Assembly (NCBI GenBank): GCA_030295235.1
Contig: AP026134.1
Location: 744,001-808,000, forward strand
Source: Fistulifera solaris
Taxonomy: Eukaryota > Bacillariophyta > Bacillariophyceae > Naviculales > Stauroneidaceae
Reading direction: 5' to 3'
Length of the DNA stretch: 64,000 bases
A program made the position numbers and the translations under genes. Below are positions 55,717 to 64,000 of the stretch, piece by piece. Below the pieces are notes generated by a model, which saw nothing but the letters and a program-made list of their open reading frames with translations, ran no database searches and was not told the DNA's origin. Numbering within the stretch: position 1 is the stretch's first letter; each line of letters starts with the position of its first letter.

Positions 55717-56703
55717 ATGAATGATTCGTTTGTGACAGCCGTATCTGCTGAATCCATGTCAATGGAAGACGTCACAAACAATGGGAAAGGAGGCGCTCTC
55801 TCTCTTTCCGATATTTTGAAAAATGGCCTGAGTGATTCCAGTTTAGACTTGTTTGCTTCTTCTTTCAGTGATCTTCGCAATGAAGGATCGGTCACTTCAG
55901 CTCCCAAGGGCTTCATGCCGCACCGTGCACAGTGTACAGCAAAAACGCATTTGAGCAAAGAAGTCAATGGAAGTTTAAGTGAATTATTCGATTCTTCGGA
56001 TTCATGGGATCTGGACGAGTTTCGGTTGTCTTCACTTATCGCTCCTAAGAATAACAACTCACCGCGTAAGTCGCGCCGGCGTAATGCACCAGTTTGTCAG
56101 CACCCTCCGTCGGACATGGTCGAAAACGCGGTTTCGCCTCCATCACCAAGCAAGAAGAGTCTTGGAAGTTATTTGGAAAAATCAAAGGAAGTCGTGCACA
56201 AACCAAGAGTTAAAGGAAACGAAAGGGCGAGAAAAGGAGCTCGTTGTAGCTATCTGGTGAAGATGCATGTCGATGGTACCGAGTCGAAACCTGTTAAAAA
56301 TGACGCCCCACCTCGAGGACCAAGACGGCAACCCTCCGTAACTAGCCAGTTTATGGATTCCTGGCAGAGCAGGTCATCTGATTCCTGTGGTTCGAGCCGT
56401 AAGAATCTGCTGTATCCGTACCTTCAAGCCGAAAGCAGCAAAGCTTCCAACCACTGCGACGCTAGCGTTGTTTCCGAAGTGTCGGGTTTAACTTGGTGCA
56501 GTGGAACTTCTTCGTTGACTATGAGCAGTGAGGATGATAGTACATTTCCAACCATTGACGGGAAGACTCTTGGTAAAGAGACTTGCATTCATCACTCGAT
56601 TGATGAAGCATTACAGGGGAGCTTCAATTTTATCGAAGACGTGACGCCAAAGAGACCTGCTCGACGTCGAACTCCTAGTCCGTCGCGGCGACAAACAAAC
56701 TAG
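55717..56703 (+). CDS. Ser-rich, low-complexity unknown protein
   Basis: An intact 328-residue ORF, MNDSFVTAVSAESMSMEDV start, rich in Ser, Asp and basic clusters (PRKSRRRN, RRRTPSPSRRQ at the C-terminus). No TM or known domain is visible. The end SFNFIEDVTPKRPARRRTPSP shares style with the next gene on the same strand (DPFNFID), so the two may be distant paralogues. Likely an intrinsically disordered phosphoprotein; function unknown. Confidence 0.55.
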   Translation: MNDSFVTAVSAESMSMEDVTNNGKGGALSLSDILKNGLSDSSLDLFASSFSDLRNEGSVTSAPKGFMPHRAQCTAKTHLSKEVNGSLSELFDSSDSWDLDEFRLSSLIAPKNNNSPRKSRRRNAPVCQHPPSDMVENAVSPPSPSKKSLGSYLEKSKEVVHKPRVKGNERARKGARCSYLVKMHVDGTESKPVKNDAPPRGPRRQPSVTSQFMDSWQSRSSDSCGSSRKNLLYPYLQAESSKASNHCDASVVSEVSGLTWCSGTSSLTMSSEDDSTFPTIDGKTLGKETCIHHSIDEALQGSFNFIEDVTPKRPARRRTPSPSRRQTN

Positions 56704-57092
56704 TCCATTCGGGTCGATCTCCTATGCTGACATCACAACAAACTTATGCTAATATCACAATAAACTATAAACCATAGCTTGCTACCCGCTAGGTGTCTTG
56801 CGTCGTACTTTCTTAGGTGCAAGTGGGGACAAAATGAAATGCGCGACTGCGCGAGAGACACAATCGTACTGAATGGCGAAACTGGTGCGACTCTCGGCAA
56901 ATGGACATGTTTCGCAAGAATGACCTTTCAAAGGTGCGTGACCGAAAGCAAACCACGGAGTTACTTTACAGCGTCTGTTTGGTATAAATTCGTCTTGAAA
57001 GAAACTGTATTTTACACGAGTCGTTTATCATTGAAAAGGATCAACAAACAAGTAGTCGGGTGGATTTTTTATGGCTTGAAGGGCTGGGAACG

Positions 57093-58861
57093 ATGCATGC
57101 TGGATCAGCTCGTGAGCAAGCCATCAGTGCTGCTCGTAGAGCGACAATGTTGAAGACTACTTTTGCCTCCATTCGACATTTACTGGATGGAGATGAGTTC
57201 ATGCCGAATCAGAAGGACGAAACCTTTCCTTTTTCTTCTGAAACGGCAGAGAAGAGCGACGATCCGTTCAATTTCATCGATCAGCCTTCTTCGACACAAG
57301 AGCTACCATCGTTCAAAGAAAATGGAGACGAAGATAACTCGATTAACGACTTCAGTGATCCATTCCAAACGGATGAGTTTTACACCAGCTTTCCTGCCTT
57401 CAACCCTCAGAGCTCGGTCATGACGACGGATCTGTCAATAAGTGATTCAAAAGGGCTTGTTTCGACGGACGAAGATGAGTTCGGCTTTGGAGAAGCAGAC
57501 TTTGAGAACAATTTTGGTATGAAGCAGCAAATCACTCAAACGGAAGCAGTAATGATGCCTTTTCGAAAGACGGTTTATCCAGTAGGCTGAATTCTTCAAC
57601 ACGATCGCGGCGAAAACACGACAAATACTCAGAATTCGACAACGTTTCGGCAACTGAAGTCACGGAAACATCGAATGGTAGTAGCATGAAACGTTCAACC
57701 AGTTCGGGGAGTAGTCAGCGAAGAACTGGCAGATCAAAAGTTAGCGCAGAAGCGGAAACACCATCACCGATGAGTTCGCAGTGTGATGATAGCTTTCTGA
57801 CCAGTCCTCGCTTTGCAGCTCGAAGACGGAAGTCGAAGTCTGGCAATGAATTCTTGTCACCCAGGAAAGTGGACAGTCGCGCAACAAAAGCTGATCCTGG
57901 ACAGAATAAAAGTCGGAAAAGCTCCGAGAAGCCACCACTTGCAAACAATCCAGAGTCAATCGATCTCTTGAAAGCTTTGGCGCTTGAATTGACACAGAAA
58001 TCAAACGATGGCGAGGGTGTAGATGTAGCAGTCTTAACAGATCGTATTGTGACGCGCGTAAAGGAGCTGCAATCTACACGTCCAAGTAAGGAAACAGGAA
58101 CGAGACGGAGTAGATCACGAGGACGTATAGAAAGATTCGACAAGCAACCTAATGAGGAGAAGATCAGTGCTAGCTCGAAGGAAAAACAGACTCGATCGAG
58201 ATCCAGATCAAGACCTCGAATGAAAGCCTCGTTGGTATCGCCAACTGCGGATACCAAGCCGGTTTCAAAGTCAATGACCAAGTCTTTGGATCGATTGTCA
58301 TCTAAAATCGCATCAGAAGACAAAGAAGTACCATCGAGGACGGTATCGAGAAACAGCAAGGACTCGCACTCTTCTCAGTGGGAGAACCTTTTGAACGAAA
58401 GTACTGCTCCAATGGCGAAAGTGAAACAGTCAAAAACCAGCCAAGACGCCCCTCGTTCCCCGCCTGCTGAACTACTGAACGAAATAAAGTCGCCAAAGGC
58501 AAAATCAAAGAAATCAAAAGACAACTTAGTGGCACCGCGATCTCCGCCTGCGGCATTATTGAATGACATCAAGTCAACGAAGGCTAAAGTCAGAAAGACG
58601 AAAGTGAACCTAGAAGGGCCTTGTTCGCCGCCCGCTGGATTGCTGAATGAAATCAAGTCACCAAAGGCTAAAACGAAAAAGATTAAAGACCCACCTCGTT
58701 CGCCACCTGCCGCATTATTAGAGGAAATCAAGTCACCAAAGAAATCGCTGAAAAGCAAGTCGAAATCGAGGGATGCAATACCTAGCAATAGATCAGAGGA
58801 CGAAATAATTGATGCGTTGGCAAAGCTGATCAATCAACAGCTGCTTGCTACCGATCAATAG
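57093..58861 (+). CDS. Disordered Lys/Ser-rich protein with 28-residue repeats
   Basis: About 589 residues after restoring one T at 57560-57563, which joins MMPF to SKDGLSSRLNSSTRSRR. The N-terminal third is acidic with DPF/DEF-type motifs (DDPFNFID, FSDPFQTDEFY). The middle has SR-like stretches (TRSRSRSRPR), and residues about 450-555 hold four tandem repeats of the form PRSPPAxLLNEIKSPKAKxKK. The start at 57093 is the first ATG in the open frame; upstream exons are possible. Likely nuclear or cytoskeletal by composition, but that is inference. Confidence 0.55.
58441..58760 (+). repeat. 84-bp coding tandem repeat, four copies
   Basis: Copies start near 58453, 58537, 58621 and 58696 with spacing 84, 84 and 75 bp. 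Each encodes SPPAxLLxxIKSPKAK. Spacing in multiples of three keeps the frame. Confidence 0.85.
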
Positions 58862-58932
58862 AGCCGTTTTTGAAAACAGGATCATCTTTGATCCACAAAT
58901 CAGATTATATGAACTTGCTTCGATATGACTTT

Positions 58933-59995
58933 CTACCATATGCATACACACCTGACTTCAATGCTTTGTCGCGTCGTCTTCTCCGCGAGTCCTTTCGGCT
59001 CCAGAAAAGCGGAATGGAGGCAACACGTTGAACAGACTTTTTCCAAATCGGGCTTGCTTTGCGCCAAGCCACCTGCTGAGTCCCATTGCTTCAGGACCAA
59101 AACCTCGTCATGAGTCATTTGCGGAAAATACACCCAACGATGTGACCCTGAAAAGCAAGGAAGTATATTTTCTCCAACACGGTCTGTATAATGAATCTGC
59201 AGCGTCCTCCAGTCTTCGGCAGAGACGGTTTGCGCATCAATACAAGCCAGAGGATTTGTTTCGACTGGATTGTCTCTGTCGATATTTCTCCATAAATTAA
59301 TAATCGCATAACGCCGAGTCTTTGTCGAAACTGCACTTTTTACCAAGTTTTCTTCCAAAACTGCGCCCTCGTCGCGGATGTCGTTGCTACTAGCAGATCC
59401 ACTTGCTAGTCCCAACAAGCGACGTGGTGCCGATATGGCCGTATAATCTCCGTGAACGACACCCAGTGGTTGCTGAACGGTAGCACCCTTCCGTTCGCAA
59501 GTTTCTCTGCGTTCGAACCGGAAATTCGTACATTGTGATCGAAAGCCGCAACCACAGAGCAGCCTGTGATATTCTTCAAAAGGCTTCGCACAACGGATAG
59601 TATCGCTCTTTTACGTCTTTGATGTCTTTAAAATCGATAGAATTATCCGGGAGAACATTTTGGTAAAGCGCAAACGCCTGTTTCTCAAGTGTTGGTCGCT
59701 GCAATCGACCGTTTTCTATCCACACTTCGTAGCCTTGCCATTCCACATTTCTAAAACCCTCATCCGCTCCCGATATGTCGCGATAAATGTGCGCAATTTG
59801 TGTCTCGGGCGTCACATAGTGCATCACAGCAGGTGTACGTTCGAGGAGAGACGGATCATGATCGGCGAAGACATGCTTTGCTTGAGATCGCTGCATCACC
59901 GGATATCCTTTCGTACAGCATATTAGAGAAGGAAATAGAAAATACTTAATCATATGTACAGTCATATTCTTGTGAAGAAACGGCGAAATCCTCAA
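58933..59995 (-). CDS. CmcJ/AsaB-type (methoxylase-related) protein
   Basis: About 354 residues over three frames. Conserved family blocks are FALYQNVLPDNSIDF-DIKDVKERYYP, AAFDHNVRISG, QPLGVVHGDYT (shifted frame), RYAIINLWRNIDRD, PLACIDAQTV, HRWVYFPQMTHDEVLVLKQWDSA and SIEVRCVCIW. These define the 7-alpha-cephem-methoxylase P8/CmcJ, AsaB-like group of Fe(II)-like or cofactor-free enzymes common in fungi and bacteria. One A-run at 59578-59581 is one base short, and another base is missing near 59490. A secretory leader is possible (HMIKYFLFPSLICC). Substrate unknown. Confidence 0.75.
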
Positions 59996-60059
59996 TTATT
60001 TTGTTATTGTGATGATGAAGGCCGACAACCTATTTCCTATTTCCTTTACAATCATCCCA

Positions 60060-60360
60060 TTGCAACATTTTACAGATTTCACACGCCCCGACTTTTCTGG
60101 AAACGTCAAAATATCAAACGCCCGTTTGATATTTTGAGGTCTCCATTCTCCATAAAATCTGGGTGTTTTATATTTTGACACCTCCAGAAAATCTGCGGGT
60201 TTGATAATTTGACGGCTCCATAAAAACTGGGGGTGGGTCCATAAAAACTGGGCGTTTGATATTACGTATTTTTTTTTGATATTTTGACACGTCCATAAAA
60301 TCGGGGCGTTTGATATTTTGACGTGTCCATAAAACTCGTCCATAAAATCTGGTTTTAAGC
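60060..60360. repeat. Second locus of the 34-bp repeat family
   Basis: Imperfect copies of a 34-bp monomer (core TCCATAAAATCTGG then TTTGATATTTTGAC) at about 60149, 60183 and 60217, then irregular copies to 60355. One copy at about 60088-60120 is inverted. The core matches the array at 12170-13165 (TCCAGAAAATCTGG then TGTAATTTGAC). Confidence 0.8.
60106..60137. repeat. Perfect inverted repeat, 15-bp arms
   Basis: TCAAAATATCAAACG at 60106-60120 is the exact reverse complement of the 15 bases at 60123-60137, with CC between. It sits where inverted and direct 34-bp monomers meet. Confidence 0.95.
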
Positions 60361-60598
60361 AAATAACCTCAACAGGTTTAGCAATTTCAGTTCCCCGTTA
60401 TGGATATCAGCCTACACATCACAGAAGTGTCAGAAAATGGTTTCAGATTGCTAAATCCAGTTCGTAAAATTTTCCTATGTAAAATCCGTAAAATGTTGCA
60501 AGGGATTTGATTGTACCAGGTAGAGCTACGTTCATCATCGCGTTTTTGATGCATTCCTCTGGTTTGATGTGGCGCATGAGATCTAGACTTTTCGAGAA

Positions 60599-62176
60599 AT
60601 GATTCCTTTGGACGATTTCCTCCTGATTCATCTGCAAGTCTATGTATTTCTGCCTGCAGCCATGCTAGTGTTGATTCTCGTAACTTATGATGTGATCTCT
60701 CTTCACTCATGTCACAAAAGGCAATCTCGAGGTGGAGTTTATTGGCTTTGCACCAAGCCACTCGACTTCTTTGATCAGTTGGCAGTAATAGACCTGACTT
60801 CAATGAAAGAAAATAATACTGAGTGGCGCTGTCTATGGTATCGTGTCCTCATCGCTCATGCGAAAGCCAATTTTCCACAAGGACGAAATGTGGCGAACAA
60901 TCAACGAGGAGTCGAATGGCGACGAATAAATGACGCAATATACTGTGGAAACTTTAATAATCCTATTCTAGAACTGAATCAACTGCTTTGGACGATCGCC
61001 AAATGCTGCTTGATCAGGTTACAAGAAACGCCACTATTCTTACATGAAGATTACCCCCAGCCGCGATGCGTTCTACATGCCTTTTTATTACATTGTACCC
61101 CTTTGCTACTGAAAATTGATCAGCAATTAGAACCCTTTCTGTGCCAGCGACTGGAATCCTTATTAATTCTTCTCGGTATTGCACAAATCAATTCTACGGG
61201 GCGTTACTCGGTGCGAAGGCTTCTTAAACAAAACGCTTTGCCTCACGATATCGATTACTCGACATCAAGGTCGTGGAGATTCAACTTCTGGACATTCCTT
61301 ATAACAAATCACCGTCAACAACTCACTCCCATGCTCTTTCCATCTATCGCTACACACCTGTTGATGCACCCTTCGTTGCCAATGGAGTTGTTGTCGAATA
61401 ATGACGTGGTGGCTTCGTACATCAGAGAAAGCAAAACTCTGCTCGAAGCTACTCGACAGTTTGTAAGAGACCTGTTTGACGCCTTGGCTTTAGTAGACGC
61501 ACCAAACAAAGCATTATTTAGCTTGAAGAAAATTGAATCGGCAATTTTGGCATCGTTTGGTGAGATTCCCACTTTGTGCGACGAGAATAATGCTTATCAT
61601 TGCAAATCAATTGGCAGTAACCGGCAGCTGCCCCGCCACTTCGATTTCATTGAGACACAAGAACTCCTTGCTTCCGCATATCTTTGTCTTGGAGCCCATG
61701 AGAAAGGATTACAATGCATCAAGGTTGTTTGTGAACTGCTAAACGAGTCCTTGTCGAAAGCATTACAAGAAATTTCGTATTCACTTCGCTCTATGGCACT
61801 TGTAGCATGGGCTCGCAACAATATCGGAAAGAATGGCCATGACTCTGAAAAGCCTGACACTGTGAGACTGATAGGAGAAGAGCTTTTCTCTCTCCACTTG
61901 GTACTGAAAATGAGCCCGACGAAAGGAAAACTACTTGAAGCTGCAGCGCCTCTGTCTGGTGCCTTAGCTAGATGGCAAAGACAATTTGCCGAATATAGCG
62001 AACCTCCTTGTTGGACAAAATGCAGAAATGAAATCATGTCCCTCATCCGCGTTTCTCGCATCGGACTTGACGCCTTCGACTCACTTTCAAAGCATTTCTT
62101 CGCCGACTCTGTAATCCAGCGTACGCATTCAGATTACGCCGGGATTCACTCTACTTTATCCGATGCATTCCTCTGA
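60599..62176 (+). CDS. Unknown helix-rich protein
   Basis: The open frame gives 525 residues. The start is uncertain: the first 68 residues include a TM-like stretch, and ATG at 60803 (MKENNTEWRCLWYRVL) may be the true start, giving about 457 residues. It is mostly predicted helical (LNQLLWTIAKCCLIRLQE, QRLESLLILLGIAQ, ELLASAYLCLGAHEKGLQCI), which resembles TPR/solenoid packing, but no repeat consensus is clear. I recognise no family. It ends 28 bp from the 3' end of NPRL3. Confidence 0.6.
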   Translation: MIPLDDFLLIHLQVYVFLPAAMLVLILVTYDVISLHSCHKRQSRGGVYWLCTKPLDFFDQLAVIDLTSMKENNTEWRCLWYRVLIAHAKANFPQGRNVANNQRGVEWRRINDAIYCGNFNNPILELNQLLWTIAKCCLIRLQETPLFLHEDYPQPRCVLHAFLLHCTPLLLKIDQQLEPFLCQRLESLLILLGIAQINSTGRYSVRRLLKQNALPHDIDYSTSRSWRFNFWTFLITNHRQQLTPMLFPSIATHLLMHPSLPMELLSNNDVVASYIRESKTLLEATRQFVRDLFDALALVDAPNKALFSLKKIESAILASFGEIPTLCDENNAYHCKSIGSNRQLPRHFDFIETQELLASAYLCLGAHEKGLQCIKVVCELLNESLSKALQEISYSLRSMALVAWARNNIGKNGHDSEKPDTVRLIGEELFSLHLVLKMSPTKGKLLEAAAPLSGALARWQRQFAEYSEPPCWTKCRNEIMSLIRVSRIGLDAFDSLSKHFFADSVIQRTHSDYAGIHSTLSDAFL

Positions 62177-62204
62177 AAAGCTACCAGTGTTTAATATCAC
62201 ACTT

Positions 62205-63994
62205 TCATGTATGTTGTGGTGCACGAACGGCTATTCGAACTTGAGGGTGGGCAAGGGCAAATGCTCGAAGTTTTTGCATATCTAGTCGAGTCTCCCAGCT
62301 GCATGATATCAAAGACTTGCCATTGAGCAAACCAGCATCAAACATCTCCGTAAATAGATATTCATCGCTTATTTTGTCTAATCGGAGACTGGAATCAGTT
62401 TTGCGCTCGCTGTGCTTAAAATCGTCTTTATCTTCGCCTTCGACAATCGTGTTCCTCCCTATTGCTGCATTAGCAGTTGTTACCAATAAATACTCTTCGA
62501 GTTGAACCAAAACATTATTGGCGCACAGCCATACTACCATCTCAAAAAGAAGATCTTCGACAGGGTTTAGGTCGTTGGTTCCGGTGTCTTTTCGAAATAT
62601 GTACGTGCTTCTTTTATTCACCATCGTGAGTGCGCTCGCCTCTAGCTTTTCTCGAATCCAAGTGTCATCAGGTGATGTTCTCCAGGCAGTCATGGCACTG
62701 CCGAAAGTCCGGTTATTCCTCGTTAAATAAGCAAGAAGATGATGCACTTGTATATTATCACCGAATTTCTGGGCGAATCCGAGCGATATTTTAGGGAGAA
62801 TTCTGACAGGTCGGCAAACTAATCGACTACTCGGCAAAGAACGCTTGATGCTACGCAAGCTCCCTGCTCGATCAGATAATTAGCCAAGTCCAGTGTCAAT
62901 TGTAGTGGGATATTTGCTTCTACTGCAGCGTCCGTCAAAGATTTCTGAGGATGAATAACTTGAAGAAGGAGGTGAAGGGTTCGAGGCGGGCCCGATGATG
63001 ACAAGGAGAGAGCCTCAAGAAGTTCCTCAGCAGATGCATGTGGGAATAAAATCGTGTGATACGGCAGTACGTTTGACCTGGAATCCAAATTCTTTGGTCC
63101 ATGTGTCACATCAAGTGACGATACGGCTTCAATGAAAGTCGCCAAATGCCGATTAATAAAAACAATTCCCCTTCGGCCTGAAATCAATGCGGCCGGAGTA
63201 GCGGGAAAACTAATGTCATTTCTGCCGAGCGCATGGAACACTTGGACCAGCTCACGCGCAAGGTTTCCGTGATAATATTGTTTTGTCGTGTTATCGTCCG
63301 TGTCGCTAGCTGCACGCGTATATGTGTCAGCCATGATGATGTCAAGATATTCTTGTTGAAATTCTTCGGAATTTTGAAAAGCCGAGTTCCCACCTGTCCC
63401 CGACCCTTCGCTAGACATGTTCGTAGAACGTTCAATGTAGGAAGATGACCGGTGACGACGGTGACCTTTTGATGCAACTGAAACTGGGCTGTTTGTAGTG
63501 GACGAAGCGCCAGAGACGGCAGCCCCCACATCTTCACTAGATGGGCGAGCCCTGAGCCACTTGCTCTTCAAATCCTGTCGTGTTAGATGAAACTGATGTG
63601 TTTGCGACGAGACGTACTTACAGCGCCGCTCTTCGCGTTCGAGGACACGGCAGAGGCGTGCCAACGACAAATGAACTCTGCGAACAGATAAAATTGATTG
63701 TGAAGTACTACGGCTGTTCCCCGTTCCAATGTTATGTGTTGCGGAATGCGCCCCGGTAGATTGTGTAAGACTATCTTCGTACCAGCCAGTAGTAGGAACG
63801 CTAGAACTCGGTCGTTTCGGAGCCAAAGCAACGATAACGCTGAAGAGAATGAGATCATTGTTGGATGATGCTGCAGGCGAAGAGAACTCATTCGCTTGAC
63901 CCTTTTCCGTCTGTGTAGTTCCGTTTTCTTGAGAGCTCTCATCCATTAGCGTAGCAAAACAGCAAAAGAAAGTACTTCCGACAGAGAGGGTCAT
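62205..63994 (-). CDS. NPRL3: NPRL3-like GATOR1 subunit
   Basis: About 596 residues here; the 5' end may extend past the window. Longin-like DLILFSVIVALAP, then the NPR3 signature HLSLARLCRVLEREERRCKYVS, NLARELVQVFHALGR, HTILFPHASAEELLEAL and LLLQVIHPQKSLTDAAVEANIPLQLTLDLANYLIEQGACV. Near 62828 one base is missing. The second frame continues FGDNIQVHHLLAYL, the conserved NPVEDLLFEMVVWLCANNVLVQLEEYLL and LRAFALAHPQVR. NPRL3 with NPRL2/DEPDC5 is the GAP for Rag GTPases that turns off TORC1 when amino acids are scarce. Confidence 0.88.
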
Positions 63995-64000
63995 TGGTTT

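Noticed and set aside
60387-60803. Minus-strand 138-codon hydrophilic frame opposite the start of the 60599 gene
   Set aside because: It reads plausibly but lacks an ATG start and any family match; it mainly shows that the plus-strand start is uncertain.
63580-63640. 47-nt GTAAG...CAG intron in NPRL3
   Set aside because: Reading through gives the conserved EERRCKYVSS, and removing 47 nt would break the frame.

Overview
The window is nuclear DNA from a diatom, most likely a raphid pennate close to Phaeodactylum tricornutum; the species is an inference. The evidence is short GT-AG introns of 58 to 109 nt, N-terminal presequences of the signal-peptide plus Phe type used for secondary plastids, a Copia-like (CoDi-type) retroelement, and diatom-style ferric reductases. 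About 27 protein genes lie on both strands with short spacers. I saw no convincing rRNA, tRNA or CRISPR.

Layout. 1-5691: minus-strand Ty1/copia element lacking its 3' end, with gag, protease, integrase and reverse transcriptase broken by many frameshifts, a putative 5' LTR and a putative primer binding site. 5937-11939: two-VOC-domain protein, SixA-like phosphatase, GDP-mannose 3,5-epimerase, plastid-type PPR protein. 12170-13165: a 34/68-bp palindromic satellite-like array. 13304-20075: KRR1, SEC63, a small Cys-rich ORF, an unknown N-myristoylation-type protein, coproporphyrinogen III oxidase. 21912-27241: two glycosyltransferase-like genes and an unknown gene. 27630-35123: two tandem ferric reductase genes that share an almost identical internal block. 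35782-44656: HID1, cysteine synthase, ALG3, a divergent CDK, a plastid rhodanese and an unknown gene. 45844-49254: two intron-free ORFs joined by an ATGA start/stop overlap, probably an uncharacterised mobile element. 49831-54587: RAD54B/RDH54-like helicase, ABA4-like protein, MerC-like protein. 55717-63994: two Ser/Lys-rich proteins, a CmcJ-type protein, a second locus of the 34-bp repeat, an unknown helical protein, and NPRL3 of GATOR1.

At least fourteen otherwise conserved genes carry single-base frameshifts, mostly in short homopolymers and mostly as one missing base. Several of these genes are essential in other eukaryotes, so residual long-read assembly error is the simplest explanation. 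Gene spans below join the frames where family conservation shows that they belong together.

Functional themes are loose. Plastid-directed proteins are the PPR, CPOX, cysteine synthase, rhodanese, ABA4-like, MerC-like and perhaps VOC proteins. Secretory and glycosylation functions are SEC63, ALG3, HID1 and the glycosyltransferases. Iron uptake is represented by the FRE pair.
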